64,000 nucleotides of DNA, taken from the NCBI RefSeq assembly GCF_003605365.2, contig NZ_QYTU02000001.1, positions 186,001-250,000 of the forward strand, in the 5' to 3' direction. Positions 45,404 through 55,787 of the stretch are shown here, piece by piece. Under the pieces are notes generated by a model. The model saw only the letters and a program-made list of their open reading frames with translations, made no database searches and was not told the origin of the DNA. Position 1 is the first letter of the stretch. The number at the start of each line of letters is the position of its first letter. The DNA is from Siminovitchia fortis. Lineage in GTDB: Bacteria > Bacillota > Bacilli > Bacillales > Bacillaceae_C. The position numbers and the translations under genes are program-made.

Positions 45404-46561
45404 CTACTTCCTTTTATCCGTGATATATTTTGCCTTTAATTCATTATGCTCTTTCAATGTTTTTGCATAATGGACTTCCCCTGTGCCATGCTCTGCCAAA
45501 AAGTACAAATATTGGCTGTCAGCCGGGTTAAGGGCTGCCTCAATGGACGTTTCGCCTGCATTGGAAATCGGTCCCGGCGGCAGGCCTTTCACTTTATACG
45601 TATTATATGGTGACTCAACCTCAAGGTCTTTATACATGGTCCGCTTTTTGTGTTTGCCCAATGCATATAAAACGGTGGGATCGGTCTGAAGCGGCATATC
45701 CTCATCCAGTCGGTTATAGAACACACTTGAAATCAAATGCCTGTCCGCTTTTTCGGTTGCCTCTTTTTCAATCAGGGAAGCCATTGTTAACAGTTCATGG
45801 ATATTGATGTCCTTTTCCTCTATCTTATCCGTATATTTCGCTATGACTTCCTGTGTTTTTTTAATCATCGGATCGATAATTGCCTCAATTGAAGGCTTTT
45901 CCTCGTAATATGGATAGGTAGCCGGATATAAATATCCTTCCAACGGATGCTTCACCTTGCTGCTCAATGCGTCATCCGTGAAAAGCTCCGGATATTTTTC
46001 TCCAAACAGCTTCACAGTCTCCTTTTTATCAAGTTCCTTCAGAATCTCTTCTTTGGGCTGTCCAGTCTGCTTGGAGATCAATCCTGCTATTTGATCCAAA
46101 GAATAGCCTTCCGGAACCGTAATATTAAATACCGGCTTTTGGGCCAGAATCCCGGTTTGCAGGTTCTGCGAAATCTCTTTCAATGACATGGACGGCGTAA
46201 ATGTATATGTGCCTGCCTGAAAACCTGAAATATTATTAAATTTGACATAGTACTTGAAGACGGAAGCATTTTTTATCACTCCTTTATCTTCAAGAAGCTT
46301 TCCAATGGAAGTTGTTGACGAACCGATCGGCACTTCCACCTGGATCTCTTTTTTACTATCAGAATCCACCGGTTTAAGAGCAGATTTTATATATAAATAG
46401 CTGCCAAGTGCCGCTATTAAAAGAAGGGCACCGCAACTAAGCGTTATGATGGCAACGATTTTTCTTATGATGACCGCCTCACTCCTTTTTTCGAGCAAAT
46501 TCTCTCTAATCAAAGCTGCTCTTGCCTGCTTATCTATTTTATCTTTTTCTTTGTTTTTCAT
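45404..46561 (-). CDS. mltG: Endolytic transglycosylase MltG (YrrL)
   Basis: 385 aa from the ATG at 46561; GGGAGGGGGA is somewhat distant (about 12 bases). One membrane helix (about residues 38-62), a LysM-like domain, and the YceG catalytic domain with glutamate in ASLIEKEATEKADR (about 260) and FYNRL. It cuts nascent glycan strands near the membrane and sets their length. It abuts trmR with no gap and has its own promoter at 46617-46644. Confidence 0.95.
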   Translation of the reverse strand: MKNKEKDKIDKQARAALIRENLLEKRSEAVIIRKIVAIITLSCGALLLIAALGSYLYIKSALKPVDSDSKKEIQVEVPIGSSTTSIGKLLEDKGVIKNASVFKYYVKFNNISGFQAGTYTFTPSMSLKEISQNLQTGILAQKPVFNITVPEGYSLDQIAGLISKQTGQPKEEILKELDKKETVKLFGEKYPELFTDDALSSKVKHPLEGYLYPATYPYYEEKPSIEAIIDPMIKKTQEVIAKYTDKIEEKDINIHELLTMASLIEKEATEKADRHLISSVFYNRLDEDMPLQTDPTVLYALGKHKKRTMYKDLEVESPYNTYKVKGLPPGPISNAGETSIEAALNPADSQYLYFLAEHGTGEVHYAKTLKEHNELKAKYITDKRK

Positions 46562-46616
46562 TAAGCAGGGGTCCCCCTCCCGAAATTGCTGTTTATTTTG
46601 CTTGCGCACCACACCT

Positions 46617-46644
46617 ATTATACAATAATTTTACGGAACGTCAG
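46617..46644 (-). promoter_or_regulatory. Promoter of mltG-trmR
   Basis: Minus strand CTGACG (46639-46644), 16 bases, TATAAT (46617-46622), about 55 bp upstream of the mltG ATG. Confidence 0.6.
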
Positions 46645-46675
46645 TGAAAATCCATTGATTTAACCGAAATATGTA

Positions 46676-46722
46676 AAAAAATTCGCCGACCCTGGAATAC
46701 CCGGATCGGCGAATTTTTTATT
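46676..46722 (-). terminator. Terminator of ruvX-yrzB
   Basis: AAAAAATTCGCCGA...TCGGCGAATTTTTT on a loop of about 16 bases; it overlaps the yrzB stop codon region and lies directly upstream of the mltG promoter. Confidence 0.85.
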
Positions 46723-47005
46723 CTTCTTCCTCTTCGGCAAGGAAAGTGTTGAGCATCTCTTCTATCATATCCCATTCTTCTTCGGTTTCGATCGGCTGCA
46801 TATTCCCGTCTTCTCCATCTTCGCTTGGTATATAAGAAGAGGCATGGATCTCAATTTCTTCGTTCTCTTCATTATCTGCGCCTGCAGGATAGTATAAAAC
46901 ATATGATTTGTTGAATTCATCGGAATCAAACGTAAAGAGAACTTCAAACAATTCCTCATTGCCTTCTTCATCTACGATTGTAATATAATTTTCTCCATTT
47001 TCCAT
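46718..47005 (-). CDS. yrzB: YrzB family protein (DUF1292)
   Basis: 95 aa, very acidic; the motif [20 protein letters not shown] followed by SYVLYYPAG is the DUF1292 signature. Single domain, no membrane segment. Function unknown, always next to yrrK/ruvX and yrzL. Terminator just at its end. Confidence 0.93.
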   Translation of the reverse strand: MENGENYITIVDEEGNEELFEVLFTFDSDEFNKSYVLYYPAGADNEENEEIEIHASSYIPSEDGEDGNMQPIETEEEWDMIEEMLNTFLAEEEEE

Positions 47006-47016
47006 CAGAAATCACC

Positions 47017-47442
47017 TCATTTTTGTTGGCTGTCCAAGAAACTTTGCAATATCATTGCGGCTGCCATTTTATCAATGACCTTTTTTCTCTTTTTTCTGCT
47101 GACATCCGCTGCAAGAAGGACCCTTTCAGCCGCCATTGTGCTCAGTCGTTCATCCCATAACTGAACAGGCAGCTGAAATCTCCTTCTCAAGTTTTCAGCA
47201 TAAGCCATCGATGCTTCTCCGCGAGGGCCAATCGTATTGTTCATATTTTTCGGCAGGCCAACAATGATTTGTTCAATACCGTATTCTTTAATAATTTCAC
47301 CAATCCGGTCAAATCCAAACATATTCTTTTCTTCGTTGATTGATACTGTCTCAATACCTTGGGCAGTCCAGCCCATTTCATCGCTGACTGCGACGCCCAC
47401 TGTCTTGGAGCCAACATCAAGGCCCATCATCCTCAAACTCAT
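47017..47442 (-). CDS. ruvX: RuvX/YqgF-type nuclease (YrrK)
   Basis: 141 aa RNase H-like fold with [31 protein letters not shown] and [12 protein letters not shown], giving the acidic catalytic residues. YqgF is required for 16S rRNA 5'-end processing and annotated as a Holliday junction resolvase; the second role is by family. ATG at 47442 overlaps the yrzL end by 4 bp, so coupled. Confidence 0.95.
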   Translation of the reverse strand: MSLRMMGLDVGSKTVGVAVSDEMGWTAQGIETVSINEEKNMFGFDRIGEIIKEYGIEQIIVGLPKNMNNTIGPRGEASMAYAENLRRRFQLPVQLWDERLSTMAAERVLLAADVSRKKRKKVIDKMAAAMILQSFLDSQQK

Positions 47443-47708
47443 GTCCCCTCACGATGCTGCTTTAAATAGGACTTCACCAGCTCTTCGATGATTTCATCCC
47501 TTTCCAGCTTCCTCATAATATTGCGTGCATCTTGATGCCTTGGAATATAGGCGGGGTCGCCGGAAAGCAAATAACCGACTATCTGGTTGATGGGATTGTA
47601 TCCCTTTTCTTGAAGAGCCCCGTATACATGCATTAGAACCTCTTTGACGTCATGTTCCATTGGATCTTCATGGAACTCGAACCGCATTGTTTTATCAAAA
47701 GAGCCCAT
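47439..47708 (-). CDS. yrzL: IreB family regulatory phosphoprotein YrzL
   Basis: 89 aa, single UPF0297 domain: [20 protein letters not shown] and [19 protein letters not shown]. The Enterococcus homologue IreB is phosphorylated by the kinase IreK and affects cephalosporin resistance; in Bacillus the role is unknown. Overlaps ruvX. The group yrzL-ruvX-yrzB is conserved downstream of alaS. Confidence 0.95.
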   Translation of the reverse strand: MGSFDKTMRFEFHEDPMEHDVKEVLMHVYGALQEKGYNPINQIVGYLLSGDPAYIPRHQDARNIMRKLERDEIIEELVKSYLKQHREGT

Positions 47709-47792
47709 TTACAACAACACCTTCTTTCAGAACTTGCCTGACTGGCCCGGCTTTTAAACATTACCTTCATTGTACATGATTTGAAGCGGGAA

Positions 47793-50423
47793 TCAAACGG
47801 ATTTTATCCATTCACCCACAAAGGAAAGAGCCGATTCCAATTGATCCGGATTTTTCCCGCCTGCCTGTGCCATATCCGGACGGCCTCCTCCTCCGCCGCC
47901 GCACCGTGAAGCAACCTCTTTGACCAATTTTCCGGCATGATACCCTTTTTCCATCAAATCTTTTGTTACGCCGGCGATAATGTTCACTTTTCCGTTTTGT
48001 ACGGATCCAAGCACGACAATCCCTGATCCAAGCTGCTGTTTTAAATCATCCCCCATATTTCTGAGTGTATTCATATCCGCGTCTTGGACTTGGCTTACAA
48101 TCACTTTGATTCCTTCGATCTCCTTGGCTTTTTGGATAAGGCTCCCGGCTTCCACATGGGCGAGCTTTGCTGTGAGAGATTCATTTTCCCTTTGCAGTTC
48201 CTTTAATTCCAGGAGAAGGGCCTCCGTCCTTTCCACTGCTTGGGCCGGTTTTGTCTTTAATTTCTCTGCCACGGCATGCAACTCGTTCACCTGGCCATTC
48301 ATGAAGCGGAATGCATGCTCACCAGTGACCGCTTCGATCCTGCGCACTCCTGCCCCAATTCCGCTTTCCGCAACAATTTTAAACAGGCCGATTTCTGCGG
48401 TATTGGATACATGGCAGCCGCCGCATAATTCCAGACTGTCTCCTGCGGATACAACACGCACGGTTTCTCCGTATTTTTCACCGAATAGAGCCATGGCTCC
48501 CATTTCCTTCGCTTCAGCCAGGCTTGTCAGCTTCGTATCGACCGGATGATTGGCCCAAATATCACGGTTTACCTTCTCTTCAACTTTTTTCAATTCTTCA
48601 TCCGTTACTGAACCGAAATGGGAGAAGTCAAAACGGAGTCTTTCCGGTCCGACATATGAGCCTGCCTGATTGACATGGGTTCCGAGAACATCCTTCAATG
48701 CCTTATGCAGCAAATGTGTCGCCGTATGATTTTTGATGATTTGGCCGCGCATTTTCTCATCAACCTTGGCTTTCACTTTATTGCCGGTTTTTATAGTGCC
48801 TTCTTTTACGACTCCCGTATGAAGATTTTGGCCGTTTGGTGCTTTGATCACTTTGGTCACTTCAATTTTCTGGGAAGGCCCGCTGACGATTCCATGATCT
48901 GCAACCTGGCCGCCGCTTTCGGCATAAAAAGGCGTGACGTCCAATATGAATTGGATCTCATCCCCTTTTTCCACTGTTTCCGTGATGTCTCCCTCTTTTA
49001 AAATAGCAAGAACAACCGAATCCGTTTCAAGGTGCTCATAGCCGACAAATTCACTGCTGACTGTCAATTCGGAAAGGGTGCCGCTTTGAACCTGCATGGA
49101 ATCCGTTTCGCTTCTGGCGGAGCGGGCTCTTTCCCTCTGCTTTTCCATTTCCTTTGCAAAGCCGTCATGATCAACTTTCATTTGCTCTTCTTCCGCATAT
49201 TCTTCAGTCAGTTCAACAGGAAAACCGTACGTGTCGTAGAGCCTGAAAACATCCTTGCCGGAAATCATATCTTTTCCTTCGGCTTTCGCTCTCTCTATAA
49301 GTGAAGACAAAATTTCCAATCCATCATTCAATGTTTCATGGAAGCGTTCCTCTTCATTTTTAATGACCCGTTCAATGAAGTCTGTGTTCTCCAAAACTTT
49401 CGGATAGAAATCTTTCATGATTTCACCCACAACAGGAACAAGACGGTACATGAATGGTTTTTCAATCTTTAAGTTCTTTCCATAGCGGACAGCCCTGCGG
49501 AGAAGTCTCCTTAATACATATCCGCGGCCTTCATTTGAAGGCAGAGCCCCGTCACTTACAGCAAATACGACTGTCCGTACATGGTCCGCAATAACCTTAA
49601 ATGCGGTATCCTGTTCGGTACTTTCGCCGTAAGCCTTACCGGAAAGCTTTTCTGTCTCTTTGATGATCGGCATGAATAAATCTGTCTCAAAGTTGGTCGG
49701 GACATCCTGTACAACGGAAGCCATACGTTCCAGTCCCATTCCGGTATCGATGTTTTTCTTTGGCAAAGGCGTGTAAGTCCCGTCCGGATTATGATTGAAC
49801 TGCGAAAAGACAAGGTTCCAGATTTCAAGGTATCTTTCATTTTCACCGCCCGGAAACAGCTCCGGATCATTCGGATCATCACCATATTCCGGGCCCCTGT
49901 CAAAAAAGATCTCCGAGTTGGGGCCGCTCGGCCCTTCACCGATATCCCAGAAATTCTCCTTAAGGCGGATGATTCTTTCTTTCGGCATTCCGATCATTTG
50001 ATTCCACAGTTCAAATGCCTCATCGTCTTCAGGATGGATCGTTACAGACAATTTTTCCGGATCAAATCCGATCCATTTTTCACTTGTCAGAAACTCCCAT
50101 GCCCATTCGATCGCTTCTTTCTTGAAATAATCCCCGATGGAAAAATTCCCGAGCATTTCAAAAAATGTATGATGCCTTGCTGTTTTTCCGACATTTTCAA
50201 TGTCGTTTGTCCGGATGGACTTTTGCGCATTGACGATTCTCGGATTCTCGGGAATCTCCCTGCCGTCGAAATATTTCTTCAGTGTTGCAACACCGCTGTT
50301 AATCCACAGCAAGGACGGATCATCATGCGGGATAAGGGAAGCACTGGGCTCCACTTTATGTCCTTTTTCCTGAAAAAAATCCAAAAACATCTGTCTGATT
50401 TGTGAGCCAGTCAGTTTTTTCAT
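47793..50423 (-). CDS. alaS: Alanyl-tRNA synthetase
   Basis: 876 aa, standard length. Class II core at the N-terminus ([16 protein letters not shown]-like, [12 protein letters not shown]), editing domain with [11 protein letters not shown] (about 565) and [13 protein letters not shown] (Zn site), and a C-terminal coiled/DHH-associated domain ending [16 protein letters not shown]. It charges tRNA-Ala and edits Ser and Gly. Controlled by the T-box leader upstream. Followed by yrzL-ruvX-yrzB. Confidence 0.98.
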   Translation of the reverse strand: MKKLTGSQIRQMFLDFFQEKGHKVEPSASLIPHDDPSLLWINSGVATLKKYFDGREIPENPRIVNAQKSIRTNDIENVGKTARHHTFFEMLGNFSIGDYFKKEAIEWAWEFLTSEKWIGFDPEKLSVTIHPEDDEAFELWNQMIGMPKERIIRLKENFWDIGEGPSGPNSEIFFDRGPEYGDDPNDPELFPGGENERYLEIWNLVFSQFNHNPDGTYTPLPKKNIDTGMGLERMASVVQDVPTNFETDLFMPIIKETEKLSGKAYGESTEQDTAFKVIADHVRTVVFAVSDGALPSNEGRGYVLRRLLRRAVRYGKNLKIEKPFMYRLVPVVGEIMKDFYPKVLENTDFIERVIKNEEERFHETLNDGLEILSSLIERAKAEGKDMISGKDVFRLYDTYGFPVELTEEYAEEEQMKVDHDGFAKEMEKQRERARSARSETDSMQVQSGTLSELTVSSEFVGYEHLETDSVVLAILKEGDITETVEKGDEIQFILDVTPFYAESGGQVADHGIVSGPSQKIEVTKVIKAPNGQNLHTGVVKEGTIKTGNKVKAKVDEKMRGQIIKNHTATHLLHKALKDVLGTHVNQAGSYVGPERLRFDFSHFGSVTDEELKKVEEKVNRDIWANHPVDTKLTSLAEAKEMGAMALFGEKYGETVRVVSAGDSLELCGGCHVSNTAEIGLFKIVAESGIGAGVRRIEAVTGEHAFRFMNGQVNELHAVAEKLKTKPAQAVERTEALLLELKELQRENESLTAKLAHVEAGSLIQKAKEIEGIKVIVSQVQDADMNTLRNMGDDLKQQLGSGIVVLGSVQNGKVNIIAGVTKDLMEKGYHAGKLVKEVASRCGGGGGGRPDMAQAGGKNPDQLESALSFVGEWIKSV

Positions 50424-50716
50424 CCTTTTTTCCTCCTATTTATTAATGTAAATAAAAAAAGCTCCTCCCCAGCCAGGGGCGAAGCTTGCACGCGGTACCA
50501 CCCTGATTTAACAAAGAACTATTCTTTGTCATCTCTCAGGACCTTAACGCGGTGAACGGCAGGCTTTTAACTGCACTCCGGATTAGCTCATTATTACTCT
50601 TCATCTGGAATTTCTTTCAGCCTCGGAAATTCCTCTCTTCTGCGACACAGGAAAGCTGTCGCTCAGATGGGCAGTAATAAGAATGGATCCTTCTTCGTTT
50701 TTAAGTATATTAGCTA
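50424..50716 (-). promoter_or_regulatory. Alanine T-box leader of alaS
   Basis: Minus strand AGGGTGGTACCGCG (50491-50504) is the T-box motif that pairs with the uncharged tRNA acceptor end in the antiterminator. Upstream is a Stem I with a specifier loop containing GCT (50619-50621), an alanine codon, flanked by GAGG and GAAAG. Downstream, AAGCTTCGCCCC and GGGGAGGAGCTT form the terminator (50455-50490) followed by a T7 run. Uncharged tRNA-Ala stops termination and raises AlaS. This explains the 350-bp gap. Confidence 0.93.
50455..50490 (-). terminator. Intrinsic terminator of the alaS T-box
   Basis: Stem AAGCTTCGCCCCTGG / CCAGGGGAGGAGCTT with a short loop and seven Ts, the terminator that competes with the antiterminator. 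Confidence 0.85.
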
Positions 50717-50722
50717 CTAGAA

Positions 50723-50751
50723 ATTATAGGTAATAGAAAAATCTTTGTCAA
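50723..50751 (-). promoter_or_regulatory. Perfect sigma-A promoter of alaS
   Basis: Minus strand TTGACA (50746-50751), 17 bases, TATAAT (50723-50728): full consensus, at the start of the T-box leader. Confidence 0.92.
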
Positions 50752-50773
50752 ATCCTTTAGGGGCCTATCCCAT

Positions 50774-51844
50774 CTACGTCTGTTTTGCTTTAATAAAGTA
50801 ATCGCGTGAATGGACAACAGCCACTTTTAATATAGCCAAAAGAGGAACGGCGACAAGCATGCCGATTACTCCTCCCGCTTCTCCGCCTATAATTAAAGCG
50901 GCAATGATAAAAAGGGGATGAATATTGATCGATCTCCCGACGATGTAAGGTGAAAGGACATTCCCCTCCAGCAATTGGAGCAAAACGATGATGCCGGCAG
51001 ACATCAGTGCCAGCTTGACTGAGCTTAGCAAGGCGAAGGCAGTGACAGGAACGGCCCCGATAACCGGGCCGAAATAGGGAATGATGTTTGTAAAAGCTAC
51101 AATCAAGCCCATGATGACAGGATAATCCAGTCCAATCAGCCAAAATAAAAGGGTGGAAATCGTTCCTATCAAAACGCAAACAAGCAACTGGCCGCGGATG
51201 TAGCCTCCAAGGGAAGTATTGACGGCTGAAAGAAATTCCTTTCCCTGTTTCCGCCATTTTTTCGGTGTCATATACCAGGCAGCTTTTTTGATCAGGTCCA
51301 GATCCTTCAATATGTAAAAAGAAATGAAAGGAATGACAGCCAAAACAAAAATAAAGTTGATCAGTCCTTTAAAGGCAGACATGGTTTTTTCCAAAAACCG
51401 GTTTAACCATTGTTCAAAATCATCAACACGTTCTTCAATTTGAGTCTGTATACCATCTGGCCATCTCGAAGTCGATTCATGCAGGTCTTTCACCAGGCCT
51501 TTATAATGTCCCGCCAATTCGGGTATATGCTCCGAGAAATGGCTGACTTGATCAATCAGAACGGGAATTCCCACATAAAGAGCATATCCCATTCCGCCGA
51601 AAAACAGCACATAAATGGCAAGGATCGCCACAATCCGGTTAATGCCAAGCAATTCTATTTTTTTAACAATCGGATGAAGCAGATAAGCAATAAAGCCGCC
51701 TATCATAAATGGCAGCAGCCCGATGCACACAATCGTAAAAACCGGTTTCCACAGCGGTTTTAAGAGCAGAAAACAATATAGAATGATAAATAACAATAAC
51801 ACAATCGCCAAATTGTATATTAAGCGGAGCCGCTTTTGCTTCAA
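50774..51844 (-). CDS. yrrI: AI-2E family transporter YrrI
   Basis: 356 aa from a TTG at 51844 (GGAGGGAACAAG upstream); the frame runs 13 codons further. Seven or eight helices with a periplasmic-type loop in the middle (about 90-150, rich in charged residues). PF01594 signature with GYIRGQLLVCVLIG and YFGPVIGAVP. Members export or exchange small molecules, some sodium-coupled; the substrate is not known. Located upstream of the alaS promoter and on the same strand. Confidence 0.92.
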   Translation of the reverse strand: MKQKRLRLIYNLAIVLLLFIILYCFLLLKPLWKPVFTIVCIGLLPFMIGGFIAYLLHPIVKKIELLGINRIVAILAIYVLFFGGMGYALYVGIPVLIDQVSHFSEHIPELAGHYKGLVKDLHESTSRWPDGIQTQIEERVDDFEQWLNRFLEKTMSAFKGLINFIFVLAVIPFISFYILKDLDLIKKAAWYMTPKKWRKQGKEFLSAVNTSLGGYIRGQLLVCVLIGTISTLLFWLIGLDYPVIMGLIVAFTNIIPYFGPVIGAVPVTAFALLSSVKLALMSAGIIVLLQLLEGNVLSPYIVGRSINIHPLFIIAALIIGGEAGGVIGMLVAVPLLAILKVAVVHSRDYFIKAKQT

Positions 51845-51916
51845 CTTGTTCCCTCCTGCGATTAGTGTGCCGTTTTTTATCACATTTTAATCGCAGGTAA
51901 GAAAAGAAATAGTTCA

Positions 51917-51943
51917 AGAGGCTGCCTTCTGAGGGCAGCCCCT
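51917..51943 (-). terminator. Terminator of yrrD-yrzR
   Basis: GGCTGCC/GGCAGCC stem on CTCAGA, with weak T tail on the minus strand; 5 bases separate it from the yrzR stop. Confidence 0.6.
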
Positions 51944-52130
51944 AGCTCAACTTGCGTTCCCGCTCGTCAAACAGATCATCCAAGGAACTTAAAGTACCAT
52001 CTTCTTCCACCTGGTGGGTATAGATGATTTCCTTTCCGATGGAAAGTTCAATGAAGCAATTCCAGCAATAATACTGATTGACTCCAATTTTACCAAGGTC
52101 CTTGCTTTGACAATTCGGACATTTCATCAT
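51942..52130 (-). CDS. yrzR: YrzR, small zinc-ribbon protein
   Basis: 62 aa from ATG ATG at 52130 (GGTGG about 7 bases upstream). A rubredoxin-like CPNC...CWNC pair (KCPNCQSKDLGKIGVNQYYC) predicts one zinc, followed by an acidic tail (LSSLDDLFDE). Overlaps the end of yrrD by 41 bp in another frame. Conserved at this position in Bacillus; function unknown. Confidence 0.9.
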   Translation of the reverse strand: MMKCPNCQSKDLGKIGVNQYYCWNCFIELSIGKEIIYTHQVEEDGTLSSLDDLFDERERKLS

Positions 52131-52620
52131 GGGTACTGCCACCTCGTTGATTGATTGCTGACACAATGATGGCATCCTTTCCAATACTAGGGGGATCGAG
52201 GGTACGGATGATCCGCTTTCCCTCCGTTATATCCGAAAAGAATCCATCAGTCAGCTCGTATCCAACGATTGTACCCTCTTTTTCCAAAAAATATACATCA
52301 TCCAGCAATCCGAGCTGTTCGCCTTGCGGCGTCATCGTATTTTTTTTGGCTAAAGGGCGGCCATGATGCATTGTGTATTCATCATCAAGCTCCTGGTATA
52401 TGGAGAATTGCCCGTTGCTGTCAACCATGATTCCATCTTCGCCAAAGGATGAAACGGACTGCACGGGGACGCGCAGCTTTTTCCCGATGAAACCTTTCAT
52501 CTGCAGCAAAAGATCTGTCACCATTCCCTCATCGCCTATGCAAATGTCACAAACTTCACCAAGCATTTCGCCATTCCGGTCGTAAACCGGCATCCCTTTC
52601 AATAAAGAAAATGTCCGCAA
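52090..52620 (-). CDS. yrrD: YrrD, PRC-barrel domain protein
   Basis: 176 aa from a TTG at 52620 behind AAGGTGGTG. Two PRC-barrel-like repeats: about 1-75 (MPVYDRNGEMLGEVCDICIG) and about 80-150 (GLLDDVYFLEKEGTIVGYEL). PRC barrels occur in photosynthetic reaction centres and in ribosome maturation (RimM); here the function is unknown. Same strand as recD2, 40 bp after it. Confidence 0.88.
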   Translation of the reverse strand: MRTFSLLKGMPVYDRNGEMLGEVCDICIGDEGMVTDLLLQMKGFIGKKLRVPVQSVSSFGEDGIMVDSNGQFSIYQELDDEYTMHHGRPLAKKNTMTPQGEQLGLLDDVYFLEKEGTIVGYELTDGFFSDITEGKRIIRTLDPPSIGKDAIIVSAINQRGGSTHDEMSELSKQGPW

Positions 52621-52659
52621 AGATGCACACCACCTTTTTCGAACATTTTTATTTTCCGC

Positions 52660-55053
52660 TCAATCGAGGAAATCATAAGGTGAAACATTTTCCATGCCAA
52701 TCATGGGGTCTGCCAAGAAAAGTTTATCTTCATATGACAATTCCTCTTGCTCCTCATTCATTTTTTCTTCTATGACCGGCTGTTGCTTTTCACCAGCCAG
52801 TTTCTCACGCAGTGTAGTTTGCCTTTTTTGATCATCTTCACGTTCTATCCCGACCCGGAAAGCACTTTCTTCTCCGCACAAAATGAGAAACTGCTTGCTC
52901 CTTGTGATGGCTGTATATAATAAATTGCGGCGCAGCATCCGATAATAATTCCTCACAACCGGAAGGATGACGATCGGAAATTCGCTTCCTTGCGCCTTAT
53001 GGATGGAACAGCAAAAAGCATGGGTAATCTGGTTAAAATCCTGGCGCATGTATGTGACTTCCGTACCTTCAAAAGAGACAATGATCATGTCCTGCTTTTC
53101 GACGTTTTCTTTTGCATACAATATGGAAATGATTTCACCGATATCCCCATTGAAGACATTTTTTTCCGGCTGGTTGACGAGCTGCAGCACTTTGTCCCCA
53201 ATCCTGAATTTTGTCTCTCCCAATGTGATTTCCTTATTCCATTTTTCTTTTTTGGGATTAAAAACTTCCTGCAATATTTTATTCAGGTTGTCGATTCCGG
53301 CGGGCCCGCGGTACATGGGGGCTAATACCTGAATATCCTTGGCCGTGTATCCTTTTGTTAGAGCATTTTTTACAACCTGCTCAACAGCACCCCCTATTTG
53401 CGGTGCCTGGCATTTGATAAAAGACCGGTCTTTCCGCTGAGCCGTAACATCGGAAGGGATCTTTCCGTTCTTTATTTTGTGTGCCAGTTCCACAATCGAC
53501 GAACCGTCCGCCTGCCGATAAATGTCTGTTAATTGGACAACCGGAAGAGTATTAGAGGCCAAAAGATCTTTCAGCACTTGCCCGGGACCAACTGAAGGAA
53601 GCTGGTCTTCATCTCCCACCAAAATGACCTGGATCGAATCGGGGAGTGACTTGAAAAGCTGATGGGCAAGCCATGTATCCACCATCGACATTTCGTCGAT
53701 AATGATGATCTTTCCTTCGATTTCACGTTCGCCTTCTGTATCCAGGCTCTCCTGACCTGTCATGCCCAACAGCCTGTGAATGGTCATGGCAGGAAGCCCG
53801 GTCGATTCCGCCATTCTTTTTGCGGCACGTCCTGTCGGTGCAGCCAAAATAAACGGAAATATATCTTCTTTTTTATATGCGTGAGGATCGAGCGAACAGC
53901 CGTGAAGCTCGGCATACAGTTCGACAATTCCCTTAATGACCGTTGTTTTTCCGGTTCCGGGTCCGCCTGTCAGTATCATTAAAGGACTCGTCAAGGCTGT
54001 TTGAATCGCTTCTTTCTGGGATGGTGCATACTGGACGCCCAACCGCTCTTCCAGATTCCCAAGCGCCAATAAAAACTCGGATTCCGGAAATTGATCAGCA
54101 TACTGTTTTTGTTCCATAATCCGCCGGATGTTCGCAACAAGGCCTTTCTCTGAAAAATAAAGAGATGGCATGTAAATACGCTGTTCCTCACCAATTATTT
54201 TTCCTTCTTCTTTTAACTGGACAAGGGCATCAGCAATAATTTGGAAAGGAATTTCAACCGCCTGGCTGCTTTCAAGCAGCTGTTTCACCTGTTCAAGCAG
54301 CTGCTCCGCCTCTAAATAGACATGTCCGTTTTGCATGCATTGCTGGTCAAGAACATACAGGCATCCGGCCTTGATTCTGTCCGGATGATTCCCGACGATG
54401 CCAAGCTGGACTCCCAGCTCATCAGCCCTGCCGAAACCGACACCTTCTACATCTTCTATAAGCTGGTACGGATTCTTTTCAATTATGGCTAATGTATCTT
54501 CTTTGTACACCTGGTAAATCTTCATGGATAGTTGCGGCCCGAATCCGTATTGATTCAGGCCGATCATGACCTGTTCCAGTCCTTGGTGTTCAAGCAGTGC
54601 TTCATACAGATTTTTGGCTGCTTCCGGAGAAACCCGCGGAATTTCATCCAGGACCGACGGCTTGCTCAAAATGATGCTGATGGCATTCTCTCCGAGAGCT
54701 TCTACGATTCTTTCGGCCGTTTTTTCACCGATGCCTTTGAATAAATCACTGGATAGGTACATGACAAGCCCTTGTTTTGTCTGCGGAATTTCCTTTTTGA
54801 AATGGTTCGCATGAAATTGGAGGCCAAATTTCGGATGTTCCTTTAAACCGCCGTAAAAAATATACGTTTCCTGTTCGTGTATTTTTGGAAAATAACCGGT
54901 GATGACCGCTTCTTTTTCCTTATACTCCTCGTTTGTCTCTTCCACTCTGATCCTGACGACAGAGTACAGGTTTTGTTCATTATGGAAAATCGTGGCGAGG
55001 TGCCGGCCCTTCATGAACTTTTCATTTTCGGAAAACAAATCAAGCGATTCCAT
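52660..55053 (-). CDS. recD2: ATP-dependent helicase RecD2 (YrrC)
   Basis: 797 aa. An N-terminal OB domain and helix-hairpin-helix region (about 1-300; ALGENAISIILSKPSVLDEIP) typical of RecD2 without a RecBC partner, then SF1 helicase domains with Walker A GGPGTGKTT (about 360), DEMSMVD, and QGSEFPIVILP and motif VI YTAITRSKQF. It unwinds DNA 5'-3' and helps replication fork repair and mismatch repair in B. subtilis. It follows yrrB by 21 bp. Confidence 0.97.
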   Translation of the reverse strand: MESLDLFSENEKFMKGRHLATIFHNEQNLYSVVRIRVEETNEEYKEKEAVITGYFPKIHEQETYIFYGGLKEHPKFGLQFHANHFKKEIPQTKQGLVMYLSSDLFKGIGEKTAERIVEALGENAISIILSKPSVLDEIPRVSPEAAKNLYEALLEHQGLEQVMIGLNQYGFGPQLSMKIYQVYKEDTLAIIEKNPYQLIEDVEGVGFGRADELGVQLGIVGNHPDRIKAGCLYVLDQQCMQNGHVYLEAEQLLEQVKQLLESSQAVEIPFQIIADALVQLKEEGKIIGEEQRIYMPSLYFSEKGLVANIRRIMEQKQYADQFPESEFLLALGNLEERLGVQYAPSQKEAIQTALTSPLMILTGGPGTGKTTVIKGIVELYAELHGCSLDPHAYKKEDIFPFILAAPTGRAAKRMAESTGLPAMTIHRLLGMTGQESLDTEGEREIEGKIIIIDEMSMVDTWLAHQLFKSLPDSIQVILVGDEDQLPSVGPGQVLKDLLASNTLPVVQLTDIYRQADGSSIVELAHKIKNGKIPSDVTAQRKDRSFIKCQAPQIGGAVEQVVKNALTKGYTAKDIQVLAPMYRGPAGIDNLNKILQEVFNPKKEKWNKEITLGETKFRIGDKVLQLVNQPEKNVFNGDIGEIISILYAKENVEKQDMIIVSFEGTEVTYMRQDFNQITHAFCCSIHKAQGSEFPIVILPVVRNYYRMLRRNLLYTAITRSKQFLILCGEESAFRVGIEREDDQKRQTTLREKLAGEKQQPVIEEKMNEEQEELSYEDKLFLADPMIGMENVSPYDFLD

Positions 55054-55074
55054 TGCCGGAACCTCCCCTATTGC

Positions 55075-55743
55075 TTAGTCTTGCTCTTTTAATGCCTGCT
55101 CCACCAATTTTTTGCCATTGCCGGCAAGAAGGTGATCAGGCTGGACGGCCAATGCTTTATTGAATTGATCCAAGGCTTTTTCAAGCTGGTTTTCTTTGCC
55201 TGCATAAGCAACCCCAAGATTATAAAAAGCGTCTGCATGCTTGGGGTCCGCTTCAGTCACTTCTGTCAATTTCTTAATCGCTTCATCCATGACTCCTGCC
55301 CTCGCCAGTGCCAGGCCGTACTGGAATTTTGCTTCAGTATCCGCATCATCCAACTCCACACTCCTTTGAAGGTAAGGGAGTGACAGCTCATTTTTGCCAA
55401 GGTTCACAAAGCACATGCCGAGCATGTAATGTAAATCATTCGTCTCCGGCCCGATTGCCAAAGCTTTTTCAAACATGCCGGCAGCTTCCGGATATTTTTC
55501 CTGATTAAAGTATAAATTCCCGTAGCTGTAATAGGCTGCTGACGCCTGATCATCCAGTTCAATGGCGCGTTTTAAAAATTCTTCTGCACGCTGCGGCTCT
55601 CTTACCGACAGAAGAACGTTTGCGAAGTTTACATAACCTACCGGATCTTTCGGATTTTCTTCGATAGCAGCCGTAAACATTTGTATGGCTTTTTCCATTT
55701 CTCCCTGCTGTAAATATTCAATGCCCTGCCTGTTTTTATCCAT
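55075..55743 (-). CDS. yrrB: TPR repeat protein YrrB
   Basis: 222 aa made of six consecutive tetratricopeptide repeats of about 34 residues from residue 4 (each with Y/F-x2-A and P at the end, e.g. NPKDPVGYVNFANVLL, PKHADAFYNLGVAYAGKE). A scaffold for protein contacts. Partner unknown; located between mnmA and recD2 as in B. subtilis. A repeat R2 copy lies just upstream. Confidence 0.95.
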   Translation of the reverse strand: MDKNRQGIEYLQQGEMEKAIQMFTAAIEENPKDPVGYVNFANVLLSVREPQRAEEFLKRAIELDDQASAAYYSYGNLYFNQEKYPEAAGMFEKALAIGPETNDLHYMLGMCFVNLGKNELSLPYLQRSVELDDADTEAKFQYGLALARAGVMDEAIKKLTEVTEADPKHADAFYNLGVAYAGKENQLEKALDQFNKALAVQPDHLLAGNGKKLVEQALKEQD

Positions 55744-55787
55744 TTGCTACACTCCGTACATTAGTTCTTTTAGTGAAATTATAACAT